Of a DNA stretch of 64,000 bases, positions 36,340-49,721 are shown one piece after another. The DNA comes from Sinonovacula constricta. Lineage: Eukaryota; Mollusca; Bivalvia; Cardiida; Solecurtidae. Made by a program: the position numbers and the translations under genes. A model generated the notes under the pieces. That model saw nothing but the letters and a program-made list of their open reading frames with translations. It made no database searches and was not told the DNA's origin. The stretch is from the NCBI GenBank assembly GCA_007844125.1, contig CM017557.1, positions 62,327,411 through 62,391,410 on the forward strand. Reading direction: 5' to 3'. Numbering within the stretch: the first letter of the stretch is position 1; every line of letters begins with the position of its first letter.

Positions 36340-36600
36340 CACCCACGCCCGCCTCCACCTCGGTGCATAATTCTCAGTAATCGGAACTTGTTGTAAATAA
36401 TATTGTCACGAATCATCGGGTACGTCCGATGCCTTTTTTACTGTTCTTGACGTCTTAAAGCAACTATGGAAACATGACTTAATGACGTCTTGAAGTCGTT
36501 TTGCGGCCCTTGGATATTCGCAATTTTTAAAGAAAGAAAGAATGTTCTGATAGACGTTTATGTCTCTTATGCCGCTGTAGAAAAGTAAAATAGCGATTAA
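36340..36600 (+). repeat. Segmental block aligned with 10110-10330 and 54475-55510
   Basis: Similarity runs through CTCAGTAATCGGAACTTGTT, AATAATATTGTCACGAATCAT, TTCTTGACGTCTTAAAGCAACTATGG and GTTTATGTCTCT. At 36445-36465 it gives an uninterrupted version of the site that carries the LTR in the last unit. The candidate PAM2 exon of unit A is missing here. Confidence 0.8.
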
Positions 36601-36659
36601 CTTTTAATGAAGAGACTCACGTTTAGAGTCCCTGCTGCGGCGCCAAATATCTTATGTTG

Positions 36660-36935
36660 ATTTTCGGGACATTATTGTTGTTTGTTTCTATTTTTGTTAG
36701 GTTTTTTGTTATATCGCAACGATACATTTATGGTCATATTTGCGACGTCCACAGCTAATCATTGGTACAGTTTGTTTCACAGACAGACTCACGGCATACT
36801 GGAAGAACCACGGCGTGATGGGCTGAGGGTTTACAGCGGCGACATTAACCGCTCGGCTACAAACGCCAAATATTATTATTTTAAGAGACCTCCAGGTTCT
36901 TATAAACTCTACAACAAAGGCCTGTGAGTATTACA
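36660..36935 (+). repeat. Segmental block with a possible SINE fragment
   Basis: 36680-36765 aligns with 55600-55670 (GTTATATCGCAACGATACATTTAT / GTTACATCGAATTGACACATTTAT, GCGACGTCCAC / GCGGCGTCCAT). 36770-36880 (ACTCACGGCATACTGGAAGA, GGCGACATTAACCGCTCGGC) is extra and may be a SINE remnant. Confidence 0.45.
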
Positions 36936-37204
36936 GCACAAACTTGTATTAGAATTAGACATAGCAACTGCTGAATCCTATTTGTCACGCAGATGAATTG
37001 GCACACGTGTGATGTATTCGTGCAAATACGTCACGCACTGTGCTTAACCTCGTAAATATATTACAACCATCTGACAAATGTATGTCACGTCTGTCACATT
37101 GCTGAAACAATACATATGACTGAATCACGAAAGAAGTTGCGATTGGCAACATTCCTTCTTAATTGTAGGTTTCCATGGCATTGCGTTATTTGTCAGTAAC
37201 CGTC

Positions 37205-37290
37205 ACTCTAAATAGCAGTATAGTCCAATTGTAGGACGCACGACTCCTGATTACGGGGTTCTTGGTTCGAACCTGTTCGTGTAACCGCTT
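37205..37290 (+). repeat. tRNA-like SINE head fragment
   Basis: AATTGTAGGACGCACGACTC, then GATTACGGGGTTCTTGGTTCGAACCTG, resembles an A box plus B box at tRNA spacing. Acceptor-stem pairing is not evident, so it is more likely a SINE head than a tRNA gene. Confidence 0.5.
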
Positions 37291-38120
37291 ATTCTCTAAA
37301 GCAGGAATTGAATCTCAAAAACTATTTGTGTCATTTTTTTACATTTTTGTGAGATATTGTGAACTCCTTGTGGTGAGCAAAAGTATGAGAGAAATGGTTA
37401 AAAAATATGTCATCATTTTTAAATTAAAGACGATACCATAAACAATGTCACTGATTTATGTGTAATAAATTTGAGTAACTGCCGGGGATTTAGCTTTCGT
37501 ATGGAGAGGTGAAGTTACTTTACAAGTAGTAAAAAAGTTAGAAGTCAGACTTTCTTGCTACCGATTTAAATCAAATAAAACCGTAAATGTAGTTAGACAA
37601 AAAAAAAGGAGCAAAAAAGATGCACAAAGAGCAAGAAGTTTTAAATGAACGTCAAGAATCAGAAATTTACTTATTTTTAGATTTTGTCTATGTATTTGTT
37701 GTCTAAATTCTAGATTCTAGTGTGTTTGTCCCATTATCATTTATTATTATTAATTGAACAACTCAAAAAATGTTTTCAAAGCAAATAAAAAAGACAAAAG
37801 AGGTTAACGAAGAAACATAAAAAGTTCAACGCAAAAGTCAGCCTACAAACAATAACACAATCTTGAAATTAAAGGATCATAATAACTAAATAAATTATGT
37901 CATGTGGATTTCTTTATTTATATTATTTATCCAAAATAAGCTGGCAAATTCCATTTTCTTCTGTTATTTAAAGCTGATGTAACACTTAAAATGAAAACGG
38001 ATTACGTACCCTGACGGTTAAACTTGTGGCGCAGAATGACAGAATACAAAAGCTACATGTCTGCAACGACGTATGAAGACCAAAAACACATGTCCAAAAT
38101 CCAGGGGTATTGGCAACGTC
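37291..38120. other. Unassigned spacer
   Basis: A-rich, no gene recognised. Confidence 0.4.
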
Positions 38121-38300
38121 CAGCTTATTATTGGTTGAGGAAGACCCCAGACAAATGTCATAGTAGGTCCTCTGGAGCACTGCATGTCAGCTGGAAGACC
38201 TTTCCACGTTAAGGTCTTCATCCCGAACGGGACACGAACACATGTGGTACGAGATGAAGCAGTCAAAGGAATTGCAAGTCGTAGATTTTATCCGGAAGTT
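38121..38300 (-). repeat. tRNA-derived SINE (family 2)
   Basis: On the minus strand the decayed head (near 38250-38300, with CGTGTCCCGTTCGGGA) leads to GACCTTAACGTGGAAAGGTC, TGACATGCAGTGC and the end GGGGTCTTCCTCAACCAATA. Overlapping ORFs on both strands are products of the SINE. Confidence 0.75.
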
Positions 38301-39049
38301 ATAGACGCGCCTCTTTCAGTCTAAATGCCAATGTGAAAATAGTTTTTTTCCTTAAGATAAATGTTATTAGGATTATGTATCCTCAATTATTGTTTTAAAT
38401 ATACCATCCAAACATATGTTAAGTTTTGTTTGTTGTTCCTTTTTGTTTTGTTGTGGTTGTTTTGTGTATGTTTTGTTGTCTTTTGTTTTGTTTTTATATG
38501 TTCCGACATCAATTTCAGCCATTGCCTCGATGTAATTCCATTTACAGACACTATCTTTATCTTAAAGATCTTTATGTGTTACTTTTTAATAACAAGGTTT
38601 TTTCTGGCCCCTTTTCCAGACAAAACATTTGATGTATGTTCGTCTGCGGAATCTTATGTAAGAACATATTGTTAACTTATTAAATTAAATGCATTGTTAT
38701 TTTGATTCATAAATAGTTTTAAAGCAGTGTCTAGGACATGACGCTAAATGTAGGTCCTTATCAGCTCTCGATACAATATACAGCTAGCGTCAATTATTGT
38801 TTTCTTACTAAAAATAATTGCGCTGTCAATTTTCTCTACAGACTTTAATTTATATTGTAGCAATTATCAATTGTTGGGTTATTTTCACCAAGGGAATTTA
38901 ACTTTAATTCATTTATCTTTTCTAAGAGCGATAGATGTTTTCATTGGGTTCGCATGCTGGTGCGCCTAAGAGCCACAGCCTTTGCTGTCCTTGTCCAAGG
39001 AAAATGTTAAAAAAGATAACTCATAGTCAATGTAACAATGTCTTTTGTC
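38301..39049. other. Unassigned spacer
   Basis: T-rich 38420-38500. The ORFs at 38361-38675 reflect T-rich composition (Phe/Cys/Val runs). No gene called. Confidence 0.4.
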
Positions 39050-39282
39050 AGTAGCATCAACTCGTATTAGAACGGCACACGGTACAGGAGGCTTTATGTT
39101 CGATCCCGGGTGCGACATACCAGAGTCTTTTAAAATGTGGCTAACACTAAAGCAAATGTAAAGGGTGTTCATGACATGCTATTCGCAGAGAAGGTAGCAC
39201 AATATCTGCTTCAAGTGGCACCGGCTTTGAATAATTGAAATATTGTTGGTGATACGATAAAGCCAATAAACGAACAAACAAA
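39050..39282 (+). repeat. tRNA-derived SINE (family 1), head truncated
   Basis: B-box-like GTTCGATCCCGGG (39098-39110), then GGGTGTTCATGACATGCTAT, AATATCTGCTTCAAGTG and the tail ATTGTTGGTGATACGATAAAGCCAATAAACGAAC. Confidence 0.85.
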
Positions 39283-41220
39283 CCTGTTTATCAGAACAAC
39301 GAGGAATATGTTCATCCAATAAGCGTGCAGATGAATGATGATAATTTATTTTGCTCTGGAGAAAACGTATTAATTTAGTAAAAAAGTAATCTTATAAGTC
39401 TTACAAATAATAATTTAAATTGGAAAATGTTTGGACACAATACGGAAGGTGCCTAAACTTTTGATGTATTTTTTTAAAGTACACGTGTTCTTTTGTGCAT
39501 TGGCTTGAAAGTACTTGAGCTATGCGTAAATTTTGGGTCTCATTATATTGCTATATTTAATAATCTTTAAACAATACGTTATATTTCTATGCACACAGGA
39601 GAGAAAAAAAAAACAGCATAAAACCTTAAGCCCATAAATAACTTTCTGCTGACCTTTTCTTAATTTTTATATCATTCTAGCATGTGATTTCGAATGAGTG
39701 GAGTTCTATACAAATTGCTTAACCGCCATTTGAATTGATAAAATGTTTTCTCTTTAAAGTTTTAAAGATGTATATAGTGAAATGTTTTACAGAACATTAA
39801 GCCATCACTATAGTAGATGATAGTTTAAGATATTATGCATACGGCAAATGATTCCACAATTTGCGAGGTTGGCGTTTAAATCCGTTTTATAAGAATCTTT
39901 ATTTTAATATAAGAATTGCATACATGTTTGCAAAGAACCGATGTTTTTTGGAAATAAATGTTGTTATTATGAACAATTGCTGCTGGCTGTCGATCTGTTG
40001 CTTTGCCCCTTTACGATCTCTCAGCCCACAGATAATTTCATAATTAATCAATTATTCACTATCCGTAATTTCTTAGCAATTGCACTGATTAGAGAAAAAA
40101 CGGTTAAAGTAAAACAGACTTGAACGGTCGTTTTGGAAATGTTCATTCTTTGATGGTCTGAACGGTGGTAGAAAGTATGAGAACGCGTATTTGGACATTA
40201 CTTAACAGACGTATGTACTAATAACTAAACATCGTGCAAGTTGGAATGTACCGTAACACCACATAACACATGCATATACATGTGCCACATACACGGGTGG
40301 TATGGTAAGGTAGGGCATATAGACTGCTATCACAATGTTACGGATTCACACAGCATAAGCTATTTTTTTATTTTTGTTTTGTGTAATATTGTCGCTGTTT
40401 TCGTTTGTATACAGGCAAGCATGTTTAAATCCCCCATTAACTGACAAACAACTTTTAATTTATTTAAAACCTTAGAACATCATACGTCGTTAGAGAGCAA
40501 TTAAAAGAGTGTATCTTAAAGCGGTTTTAATACCATAACACTAAAGTAGTACATATATGATACACTTATTCTTTGTTAGATTTGTTAGAATTCTTCAAGA
40601 TTCATTTTAGGATTTTAAAAGAAACAGTTACATCTTAGCCAATTAAACGTGAAGAATCAGGCTTTTGTACCGGTTGTTTTCTCAGTGTGGTCCCCGAAGA
40701 AGACTCTATGCTCGCATTGATTAAATAGTTCCATAACGAAAGGTGTTAGAGTACTGTCGTAATTATTATTTATTAATTATGAATAGTTATGAAAAAAAAA
40801 TATGAATAAATGTGAAAATATTCATAGTATTTTAGTGTTATTTTTGAAAACTTAAAATATTATATTTTATATTTTAATTTAATGTCGCAATTACATACCA
40901 TACAAGACTTTCATAAGTTGCGTATTATAAAATGAATTCAGGAAAAAATGTAATTATACGATAAAACTACACGTTATTAGTTTGCTATAACATGTATTTA
41001 AGAACACCTTCGTTCATTCGATTTAATGAGCAAGATCTATTTCAACATAGTCACTGCTTTGCTGTGATTTTCAAAAATTGTCTTTACAATTAACAATATA
41101 ATCATGCCATGTTGTGTTTTTGCTGGTTTGTTTAGAACCTGACACTAGAAGAAATGTTTTTGTATATATTCGATAATCCTCTAAAACAAGTGTTATTTCT
41201 TACAACATCAGGGTATTATT
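39283..41220. other. Unassigned spacer
   Basis: AT-rich with several short ORFs (39861-40123, 40241-40444) that lack domains or paralog support. No repeat confidently recognised. Confidence 0.4.
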
Positions 41221-41345
41221 CTGGCGTATTGGTTTGTCAGAACGGCTTGAGATGAAAGTAAATCGTGAATAAGCAACCGGTTTTTTTTGGGTTTTTTTTG
41301 CTCGTTTCCATCGTATCCTTTACCTGCAGCTGACAACGTTTTCAT
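41221..41345 (+). repeat. Copy 5 of the seven-copy block
   Basis: TATTGGTTTGTCAGAACGGC, GTGAATAAGCAACCGG and CTCGTTTCCATCGTATCCTT match 14848-14950. A T/G run (41280-41300) is expanded here. Confidence 0.6.
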
Positions 41346-41433
41346 TCATAAATATGAATTATAACAAGATAAATTCGGTAACATTAATTAAATGGTAAAA
41401 ACTAGAGGGGGATAAATAGGTTATGTAATTTAA

Positions 41434-42325
41434 CAATAAGAATATATAAGACAAAGTTCTATGAGCATTGCAACATATACCAAAAATTGAAAAGACATGT
41501 AAAAGTGAGAACAAATCTATCATGAGTCATTTAACAATAAGAGGAAACGAGACTGTTACCGCCTTGGAATGATCAGTCGGCAATATGGACCGACTGGGGT
41601 GCTTAAACCGGTTTTACAGAGCTCTAACTTCGCACTACCTGATGGGTTTCTCAAATGCAAGCAATGAAAAAGACAAACGATCCATTTGAATAAATGTCCA
41701 AGCGATGACGTTTTGTTTGACAAGTTATGATGAAAGTAGTGACGTCATTAAAAAAATGTCTACATAGTTTTTAGAAGAGAGATATGTATTATTTCGATTA
41801 GAAGACCGACAAAAAGTTGATAGTAAATGAAATTAACTTTTTCAATCAAGAAAAAATGACCAGAGAAGAGTGAATGGTTGAAGCATCCTGTTCATGCGGA
41901 GATGGAATTGAGGAACGAAATTCCAATGTCCACCAAAGAAAATACACGTAACAATCCTTATAGGATGAATTAAATAGATTACATGCACGGGGAGATTTTT
42001 ACGACAACCACACTGCACAAGTAACATTGTTGTGATAATGAATAAGGATATATAAGAAAAAGTTCTATGAGCATTGCAACATATACAAAAAATTGAAAAG
42101 ACACAAGTTCAAGGTATTCACAAGCATGCCAAATGTAAAAATGAGAACAAATCTGTGATGAGTCATTTAACAATAACAGCAAACGAGACAGCTACCGCAT
42201 TGGAACGGTCAGTCGGCATTATGGACCGACTGGGGCGCTTAAACGGGTTTTTCAGAGCTCTAACCTTGCACTTCCTGATGGGATCCTCAAATGCAAGCAA
42301 TGAAAAGACAACCGAACCATATGAA
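41434..42325 (+). mobile_element. Two tandem units of the ~650-bp repeat (second truncated)
   Basis: Unit 1 runs from 41434 to about 42040, unit 2 from there to about 42325. Both begin AAGRATATATAAGAMAAAGTTCTATG (R=A/G, M=A/C). Both carry the hairpin CAGTCGG / CCGACTG (41574-41596, 42210-42232); unit 1 also has TGACGTCA (41740-41747). The shared TTCTATG variant indicates that the two units arose from one another. Confidence 0.85.
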
Positions 42326-43480
42326 TAAAACATCGACGTGTCACTGCGTCAGGAAGATCCTACAACTAGCCTGCGGTGTCTCGATGTGCTTCAAAAACAA
42401 AACAAAGGGTATAACTGTGACACCAATTCATGTATAAGCTAGACGTTCCTGCACGCATTATAACAATTTTACATATGACACCTCTACTGAAGAAAGTTGA
42501 ATTTTGTTGTTTGAAATTGTTAAAACGAAAGGAAAAACGGAAAAGATACCAATGTATTTTGTTTGTCTTACATTGTTGTTTTATCTCTTTTCATAACTTC
42601 ATTTGCAAACAAAATTGTGATTTCTGCATTCGCCATAATTCACAACTCAGATTTTAATTGAGTATTTAACTCTTAATGTATTTCTCATTAGTAATGCAAA
42701 TCTAATTGTCTTTATTACTACGTCAGTTTATTAACCCCTAAGTTCGCAAATCAATGTTGACGGGAAACATTTTATTAAAAGAAAAAAAATATGCTACATG
42801 TAACTCTTTGAGGTTTACGGTAGTTCGAGAGACTTTTGCACATTTTATTGAATTTTATTATATTTTTATTTTATTTGAAAATTAATCGATTCTTACGCAA
42901 CTTAAGACAAAGTGATATCTCTAGACTTCATCAAATCTTATCGTAATTGTTTTTATTTAAACTTGTGTTGTTAATCATCGACATTGTTTCTCTTTACCGT
43001 TAAATAAAGAAGCCATAATTATTCTAATTTGCTTCAGATGAATCTAAATTGAGCATTAATAGAGCCTAATACCTTTGTATGTAAGAGTCTCTCATCAAAG
43101 TGGTAAGCACGATGGCATAACTATCTATTCGTCACAATTATGCTCATATTGGCGATCTTCAATTAAGTACTCCACCAACCTTAATAACCGTATTTTTGAA
43201 TTACCATTATTAAAAAAAATAACATAAAGTTAAATCGATCTTCTTGTCATTAAAGTTTGCATTGTTATCAATTGTCAATACGAATTTATGATAAGAAATG
43301 TGTAACCGTGCCTATCTCTCACGACATGGACACAAATAAATCTTCATCGATAAGGTAATTAACATCATAAGAGGATTTTTATTTTTTAAACTTAAATATG
43401 CTCAAAACTGTTTCAGATAATATTTGGTGACGTTTAACAATAGTGACAACATAGCTGAAACTAAATTTTGCATGCAGTAA
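42326..43480. other. Unassigned spacer
   Basis: AT-rich, no gene or repeat recognised. Confidence 0.4.
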
Positions 43481-44210
43481 AAGTAAATTAGCTTATATCT
43501 TATTCATTTGTCAGTGGTTGATTTCCTTCAATATAATGTACCGTTCCGCGATTTCTACGACACCCCTTACCTTATTTTTATTTTAAACGTTTCATTTCAC
43601 ATATACCTCAAGTATTATAAACTGTACATGTGTATCACAACTAAACGGCCATACTGTTTTGTGCGAAGCCGGCCAATCGTTCAACAAATGACTTACACTA
43701 ACATCGATAGGATAAGCGGTATATGTAAACAGACCTAACAAACCGGTTTGGACCCGTCTAGTGCATAAAATTTTAAGATGACTTCATTGGAGACATAAGT
43801 TCATAGAAAATATTACAACCATGTTAATAACGTGCTGAAACATATTTTTATGTATAAACGTTTATAAACAGCGGCTCATAAAACTCATCTAAAGAACATA
43901 GCGCCACAATGAGAAATGCTTGCACATGCTAAATAATTTAATATTTTTTGCTTGTATTTGTTGTTGTTTTTTGTAGGGATTTACAAATATTGGGCTATTA
44001 TAAAAGACGCAGATTGTTTAAACACACATCGCATAGTTCTTTAATTTTTGTTATTCTTAAACAATTCAAATTCACATGTATTAATGTCAAATATACTAAT
44101 TTCATAGTGTATTGGTGTTATCATTTAAGTAGAGATTTTTGGACGTTGTTCAGTCGTAAGTCTGAGCTCATGGTCGATTTCCAAGCAATTTCATAACACT
44201 TATATGTTCA
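43481..44210 (+). repeat. Segmental block aligned with 16640-17200 and 18900-19080
   Basis: ATCGATAGGATAAGCGG / CACCGACAGGATAAGCC, GAAAATATTACAACCATGTT / GAAAGTATTACAACCGTATT, AAAGAACATAGCGCCACAATG / AAAGAACATACCGCCACCATG, then the post-minisatellite motif near 44117-44155. The minisatellite is absent here. Confidence 0.7.
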
Positions 44211-44621
44211 TTTGACAGAACGTTTTTCACTTTGTATGGTATGATACAAAAATAAGTGATTTCTCTGCCAACCGAATATCTTAGCATAAAGATAGAGTTC
44301 TAAATTGAAACTGTATAGGCCGGCATTCTTACACGTACTTAGTCCTGTCTCGTTCAAAAAAAATCTAAATTATCATTGAAACTTTTACTTTAGACAGCAC
44401 GAGAGTAATTATACATTCCATCTGATTAAGTACCATAATAAGGTCGGGCTTTTATAAATTAGCAAACTTAGTAAAAAAAAATCTAACTTAATACCAAAGC
44501 AATTAACTTTTTTGTGGAAAGTTGTATATGCATCTTTACCGTTTTGCGCATGCGTACGGGAAACACAATATCTGTAAACAGTACAGAGCAAAGAGAAGAG
44601 GGGACACTTTTTCATCAAACT
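44211..44621. other. Unassigned spacer
   Basis: No feature recognised. Confidence 0.35.
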
Positions 44622-44846
44622 TTAATTCGCCAGACAGTCTTTTAACCTTATAACCAAAGATAGACCTACTTTCTCTTCAGAGGCCAAGTCTATGAATGGT
44701 CGGACAGCCACACATGGATGCTTATCACAAAAAGGAACAAAATAATCATTGTGATGTGAACATGTTTCAACACGTAAACAGTTAGCAAACAAGGAATCTA
44801 TTATATCAAACAATACCGAGGCACAACAAAAGGTTATCACACGCAA
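44622..44846 (-). pseudogene. Possible degraded B-box zinc-finger (TRIM-like) fragment
   Basis: The minus-strand translation contains ETCSHHNDYFVPFCDKHPC, then VAVRPFIDLASEEKV. The spacing C-x2-H-x7-C-x2-H resembles the first half of a B-box (C-x2-H...C-x2-D/H...C-x2-C...H). The VRPFIDLA segment resembles the stretch that follows the last His in TRIM-type B-boxes, as if the middle Cys pair were deleted. TRIM/B-box genes are numerous in bivalves (known). No ATG start, splice site or neighbouring RING was found. The similarity could be chance. Confidence 0.3.
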
Positions 44847-46725
44847 GTCAATGCTTTGTGGTTTACAAAAGTGGTAGTAATTGCATTAGGTTTCGTGTCA
44901 AGACAGTTTAGATTCCGTGCCTTATAATAAACGTGGTGGGTGCATTTCAAGGCTTTATTCCGTTTTTCTATAATTACATTACAAACGGAAAGGACAAGAC
45001 ATGTTATTATCTAAGCTGGATTAATAGGCAATCCAGGTCTTGATTCAATAATTAAAATACATTAATACACACAACATAAAAATGCGCTTTTCTTTCAATT
45101 GAAGACTTAGGTAACAAGGCCAGAATGCAAAAACCATAGGGGATTTATTTTTCTTTGATGATACATTTAATAATTCAATCTCATTGTAGGTTTTCTATTG
45201 ATTCTTAAATGACAATGTGCTGATTTGATAATTGTTTGATTAAATTCGGAAATGCATTTGAAGTGTTTCAGAAATGAAGAGGAAAATGATATTTAAACGA
45301 ATAATTTCAGTGGTAGAAATCATATATGTCTTTCTGTTTTATTGGTCCGACTGATTTTTGTATCGTTTAAACAACTGTTAAACCACAACAACATAGTTTA
45401 CTTTCAAAGATGGCATTATAATTTAGAGGAAATACATAAAAAAGCATGCACGATACGGAATTTGTCACATTATTTGTTTGTTTGTTTGTTTGTTTTCGAT
45501 TCATCTACCTTACCTTAAAATAGTCTCGAATCGTGATAGGATCGTGTGACTTGAATATTAATGTTTCAATTAAAAGACATGAAGTTCATCGTCTAAGAGA
45601 TTGTGATTGCTTTAGGTATTAAAGGCACTTTTACAAATGTTATAAAATAATTGCCCCATGAAAATAATTATGATATATATTTACAGGCGCTCCAGGAATA
45701 TTTTTATCCTAATATGTTTCTAAAGAGTTGGCAAGATTCGTAAAATCTTAGGCTTGGTGTAAGTTCTGCACAAATTAACTCGAACCAGATACAGCCAGTA
45801 TTTCTCCACTGTACCAAATATCCTTTAATAGTTATTTATAGATGTTAATTACATATGCATATGAAAAAAACAGGCCCATTATTGATCATATTACTGACAC
45901 ATGTGTTAGCGGGGAATATATAACATAGTTACAGAAATTATGGATAGCTATCCTACATTTTCATTTTAAGTTGCTTTATATAGTGAACCGTTTCATATTG
46001 ACCTTGAGCATTCGAAAAAAATGTAAATCAAATCTAAAAGATAATCTAAACTGAACAAAGTTCTAATCGTGTTTAATGATACATTCGCGAAATTTAATGC
46101 TCAAAACCTACTAGGCAGGAAGAAAACAGTGTTCTTAAATTTCTTCAGAAATTCATAATGAACACAATTTGCAACAAATATTAATGAACAGCATGGACGA
46201 TAATTCTGACGACAAACCTCGTGGGAATAATATTGTACAATACTTCAACATTTGCATTGATTACGCCACAAAGAATGCCTGATGGATGTTTTAAATGTGA
46301 TCTTACAACCAAGAAACAAATTTGCATTGTTGGATGTTCATAAATTATTTCGCAAGCTTTTGTTTTAAGGCACTTTAATCCGCTTCCGTAAGATGTTTAC
46401 GGTAATTTTGAATTTAGACTGATTTGAGAAAATGTGGAATATTAAGGTTGTGTCTAATTCTATGCCATCAAGATTGATTGAAATTAATAGAACATGAAGG
46501 AAAATCCAGCCCCACATACTCTTTCAAAATATAACGATAGGTAATTCTACCTGGACTAAATGTGAACGTTAGCAGAAGCCAATAAATGTATTATTGCATG
46601 TTTTTGGTAAACAAATTGTCCATTCAATATAACAACAAAACGTCAATTACAAAACTACAAAATTAAAAGTACAATAAAGACATTATGTTCAAAATGCATA
46701 CATTAACATAACAGAATAATATAAA
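44847..46725. other. Unassigned spacer
   Basis: Contains a short (TTTG)5 run at 45474-45495. No gene or dispersed repeat recognised. Confidence 0.4.
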
Positions 46726-46730
46726 TACAT

Positions 46731-46762
46731 ATTGGTGGGACGATAAACCCAATAAAGAAACT
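46731..46762 (+). repeat. Family 1 SINE tail fragment
   Basis: ATTGGTGGGACGATAAACCC followed by AATAAAGAAAC is the tail of family 1 SINEs (compare 22049-22079) with nothing upstream: an extreme 5' truncation. No clear target duplication seen. Confidence 0.7.
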
Positions 46763-48170
46763 ATATACATATACATGTACATGAAGTTAGTTTATTCGAA
46801 GCAGCATTTATGATTTACGGGTGAACTCATTGATATTAAGACTACTCTCTTTGAAATGTAAATTCCTTAAAAACAAATTATATTTCACAGAAAGACATTT
46901 GTTAACAGCAGTTTAAGCGTTTATTGTCACTTAATTCAGCAGATTGTCTCACTCTGTTTAAAATATGCTGTTAAAACATGTTTAACAATATTTATTACAC
47001 ACTGTTTGGTAGGTTAATTGAGAACATTGTAATTTAATTATATAAGTATTAGCAATATAAAACTTTGTAGAAGGAAATATAAGGAAAATAGTTTTTGCTT
47101 AATAGAGCACAGTTTATTCTCCGATTTTACGGTATTTGCTTTTTTCCAAAATTTATTATTCGTGTGTAATTCTCCAAAGTCTTAAAATAATCGTTATGTA
47201 TTCAAAGGCTCAACGTGAATGTTATTTAAGTTGGAATAGATGATCATAAAATGAAACGACATGATAAGTTACAAGACAATGACCCTAGTTGTTCGGCTAC
47301 AGGCGCACCCAAATGCGTTTTCAAGAATAACCAAAACTGTTATGTTGCACGTATCAAGTAAACTCTATTTTAGTTAGCACAATAATTTAACTGAGGCAAA
47401 TAGTTTGGAATAAATTAACTCGTTCTATTGCTTTCTGAAACACTTCTTAAACTGCAATTTATTGTTTTAAATACAATATGATGTCATAGTTGGAAGTAAT
47501 ATATAAGCTGGAAAGTAAGTAATAAAAAGTCGACCGAGTTTCTGAATGTTATTTTTATATAAAACAACAATGAACTGACAAGCATTACGTTAAATATAAT
47601 CAACCATGTTTGCAAAATTGGGTTAAAAGTTCGCTAGATTAACGAGATATATAAAATCATAGTACCAGGTGCTCTTGTAGAAATTGTATGCCACAAATTG
47701 TCTCTCGTAATTTGACCTTAAATATCTCATTCAACTGGCGAACATTTCAACACTTTTGCAAACATGGTGGATAATTTAACATAATATATATATTTAGAAA
47801 AATAAACTGACTTAATAATGATTAAATAACACCGATTTTTGAATTTTGTTTTCATTGTCGTTAGATGGGCATTCGTAAGGTAAATATTCTTAGTCCTATC
47901 AAATATTTTTAGCCATGACGTATTAGTCTCATATGCTGCAAGTACATATTCATAAAACAGAAATAATGTAAGTTTACATATGCAGCAACATATGTCATGA
48001 GATGCAGTAGGACAATAACAAGTCTCCAAAACTTCAACGGGTGACTGGCTGGTGATCAACATAGATACATTAATGTTTCGTGTTTTCTTTCTCTTCCAAA
48101 TTTCAGTAAATGTTAATTATTCCATTCAAACCCACCATCAAAGAAGTTTACCAATTTCATTTCAATTTCA
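46763..48170. other. Unassigned spacer
   Basis: AT-rich. The minus-strand ORF at 47727-48062 has no recognisable domain. Nothing called. Confidence 0.4.
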
Positions 48171-48179
48171 ATTTCTATT

Positions 48180-49060
48180 TTCTCCGTGTGCCTAAATATA
48201 CGCAATATATGCGCAAACTCAAATGAACACCGTCGAGCCTTTAACCGTTTTTAAAGAATTTCACATCTTTATGACGATTGAACCGTCCAGCTGCAGATTG
48301 TCAGAAAAGACAATATATGCACAACTTAATGTGCTTTGGCAGATATCATGTGATTAATTACATCATACGTCAATACTTTAGACAGTTTTATAGGCCTATA
48401 ACGTCTGATAAAGATCCGACCGTAATCCCTTTTGTGTCCTAATGGTCTTATTGATAGAAGAATTGTGATAGAGATAAAGAAGAAAATGGAAGATTTAAAA
48501 ACAACACTTACACATACATAATAATTTGTAGTTCATTGACATTTGTCTAGTGTTATCGTTCTTATTAATATGAAAATGGGGATTTAAAAGAAGAAAGTTC
48601 AACCTCAATCATAGCTTTTGTATATATCTTAGTTTGTCACGAATATATTACAATATAAATCTATTTAACATTATAATGTTTTATATGTCTTACATATACG
48701 TGCCACGTTATATTTCCTGATAAAAAATTCATAAGCATGTAATCTCAAGCTTATACACATGCTATACATACAATAAAATGTGTAATACCCATAAATATTT
48801 AGGTACAGACGAGCACGGCCATACCCAAATGTTCAGTTATTGAGATCACAGGACTGATTACCATACTTAAGTGTTTTGATATACTTTGTAGATTTTAAAT
48901 TGTTTGTGTTAAATTAAATCACCCTTACAAGATCGTTTTAAGTCTGAAGAAGGCCACAATTCTTGGTCTAACAACGCCTCAATAAATGTTTTTCCCAGTT
49001 ATTTTTAAGGCCTATCGTAATGGTGAACATTTCTCCTTTAGCTTAATGTTAACCAATTGT
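48180..49060 (+). repeat. Segmental-duplication block, unit C
   Basis: Third copy of 5480-6130 and 31095-31680: TGCGCAAACTCAAATGAAC, AGACAATATATGCACAACTTAA (compare 31240), CAGATATCATGTGATTAATT, TATAACGTCTGATAAAGATCCG (compare 5745-5765). Confidence 0.7.
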
Positions 49061-49269
49061 TAAATATGATTACAGTACATTTCATTGCTTCCTTCTTCCT
49101 ATTATCCACAAGTTTCCTAATTTTTAAAGATGTATACTTTGCCCAACCCAATTAATCAACTTTAACGCGAAACTGTTATTCGAGATAAATTTAATTTAGG
49201 ACCTGAACATAATTGTCAATTAACATGTTACAAACATGATCACCGCATGTCTGAAACAACTTTGTTTTC

Positions 49270-49681
49270 TTGCATGTGTAATAGTATTTGCATTAGATTC
49301 TGTCTGTTTTGATTTAGATCCCTGGGGAATGAAGGTTATTAAGTATCGATTTTGATAAAACCATGATCATAAAACATGACACTTTAAGAACAACTCACGA
49401 ACCAGGTAAATAAATTAAAATAAGACAATATAACAATGCCCTATATGCATTGCACGATATATTAAAACCTAAAATGCCATGGGCAGAATATTCTCACGAA
49501 TGTCCACATTGTGTTGAAGTGAGAAAATAAATATAATATTTCTATTAAAACAACTACTCACGATTCTTTACTGAAGTAATTAAATGTTTTAATCAAGGAT
49601 AAAATAACTTTAGAAGAAATGTAAATGATTGAAGCATCTAGTAGATCCGATTGAGGTACCAGAGTTCAATATAGATAGTTT
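49270..49681 (+). repeat. Segmental block with old ~650-bp repeat (hairpin region deleted)
   Basis: Matches 6460-6990 plus 7660-7780 and 32020-32540. At about 49515-49560 the sequence passes uninterrupted through the point where the 6988-7653 element sits in unit A. Confidence 0.75.
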
Positions 49682-49721
49682 TACATGTGAAGTCATAGGC
49701 ACTAATAAAACAGTTTAAGAC

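Noticed and set aside
38361..38675. Phe/Cys/Val-rich ORFs
   Set aside because: Produced by a T-rich tract. Not conserved and no domain.
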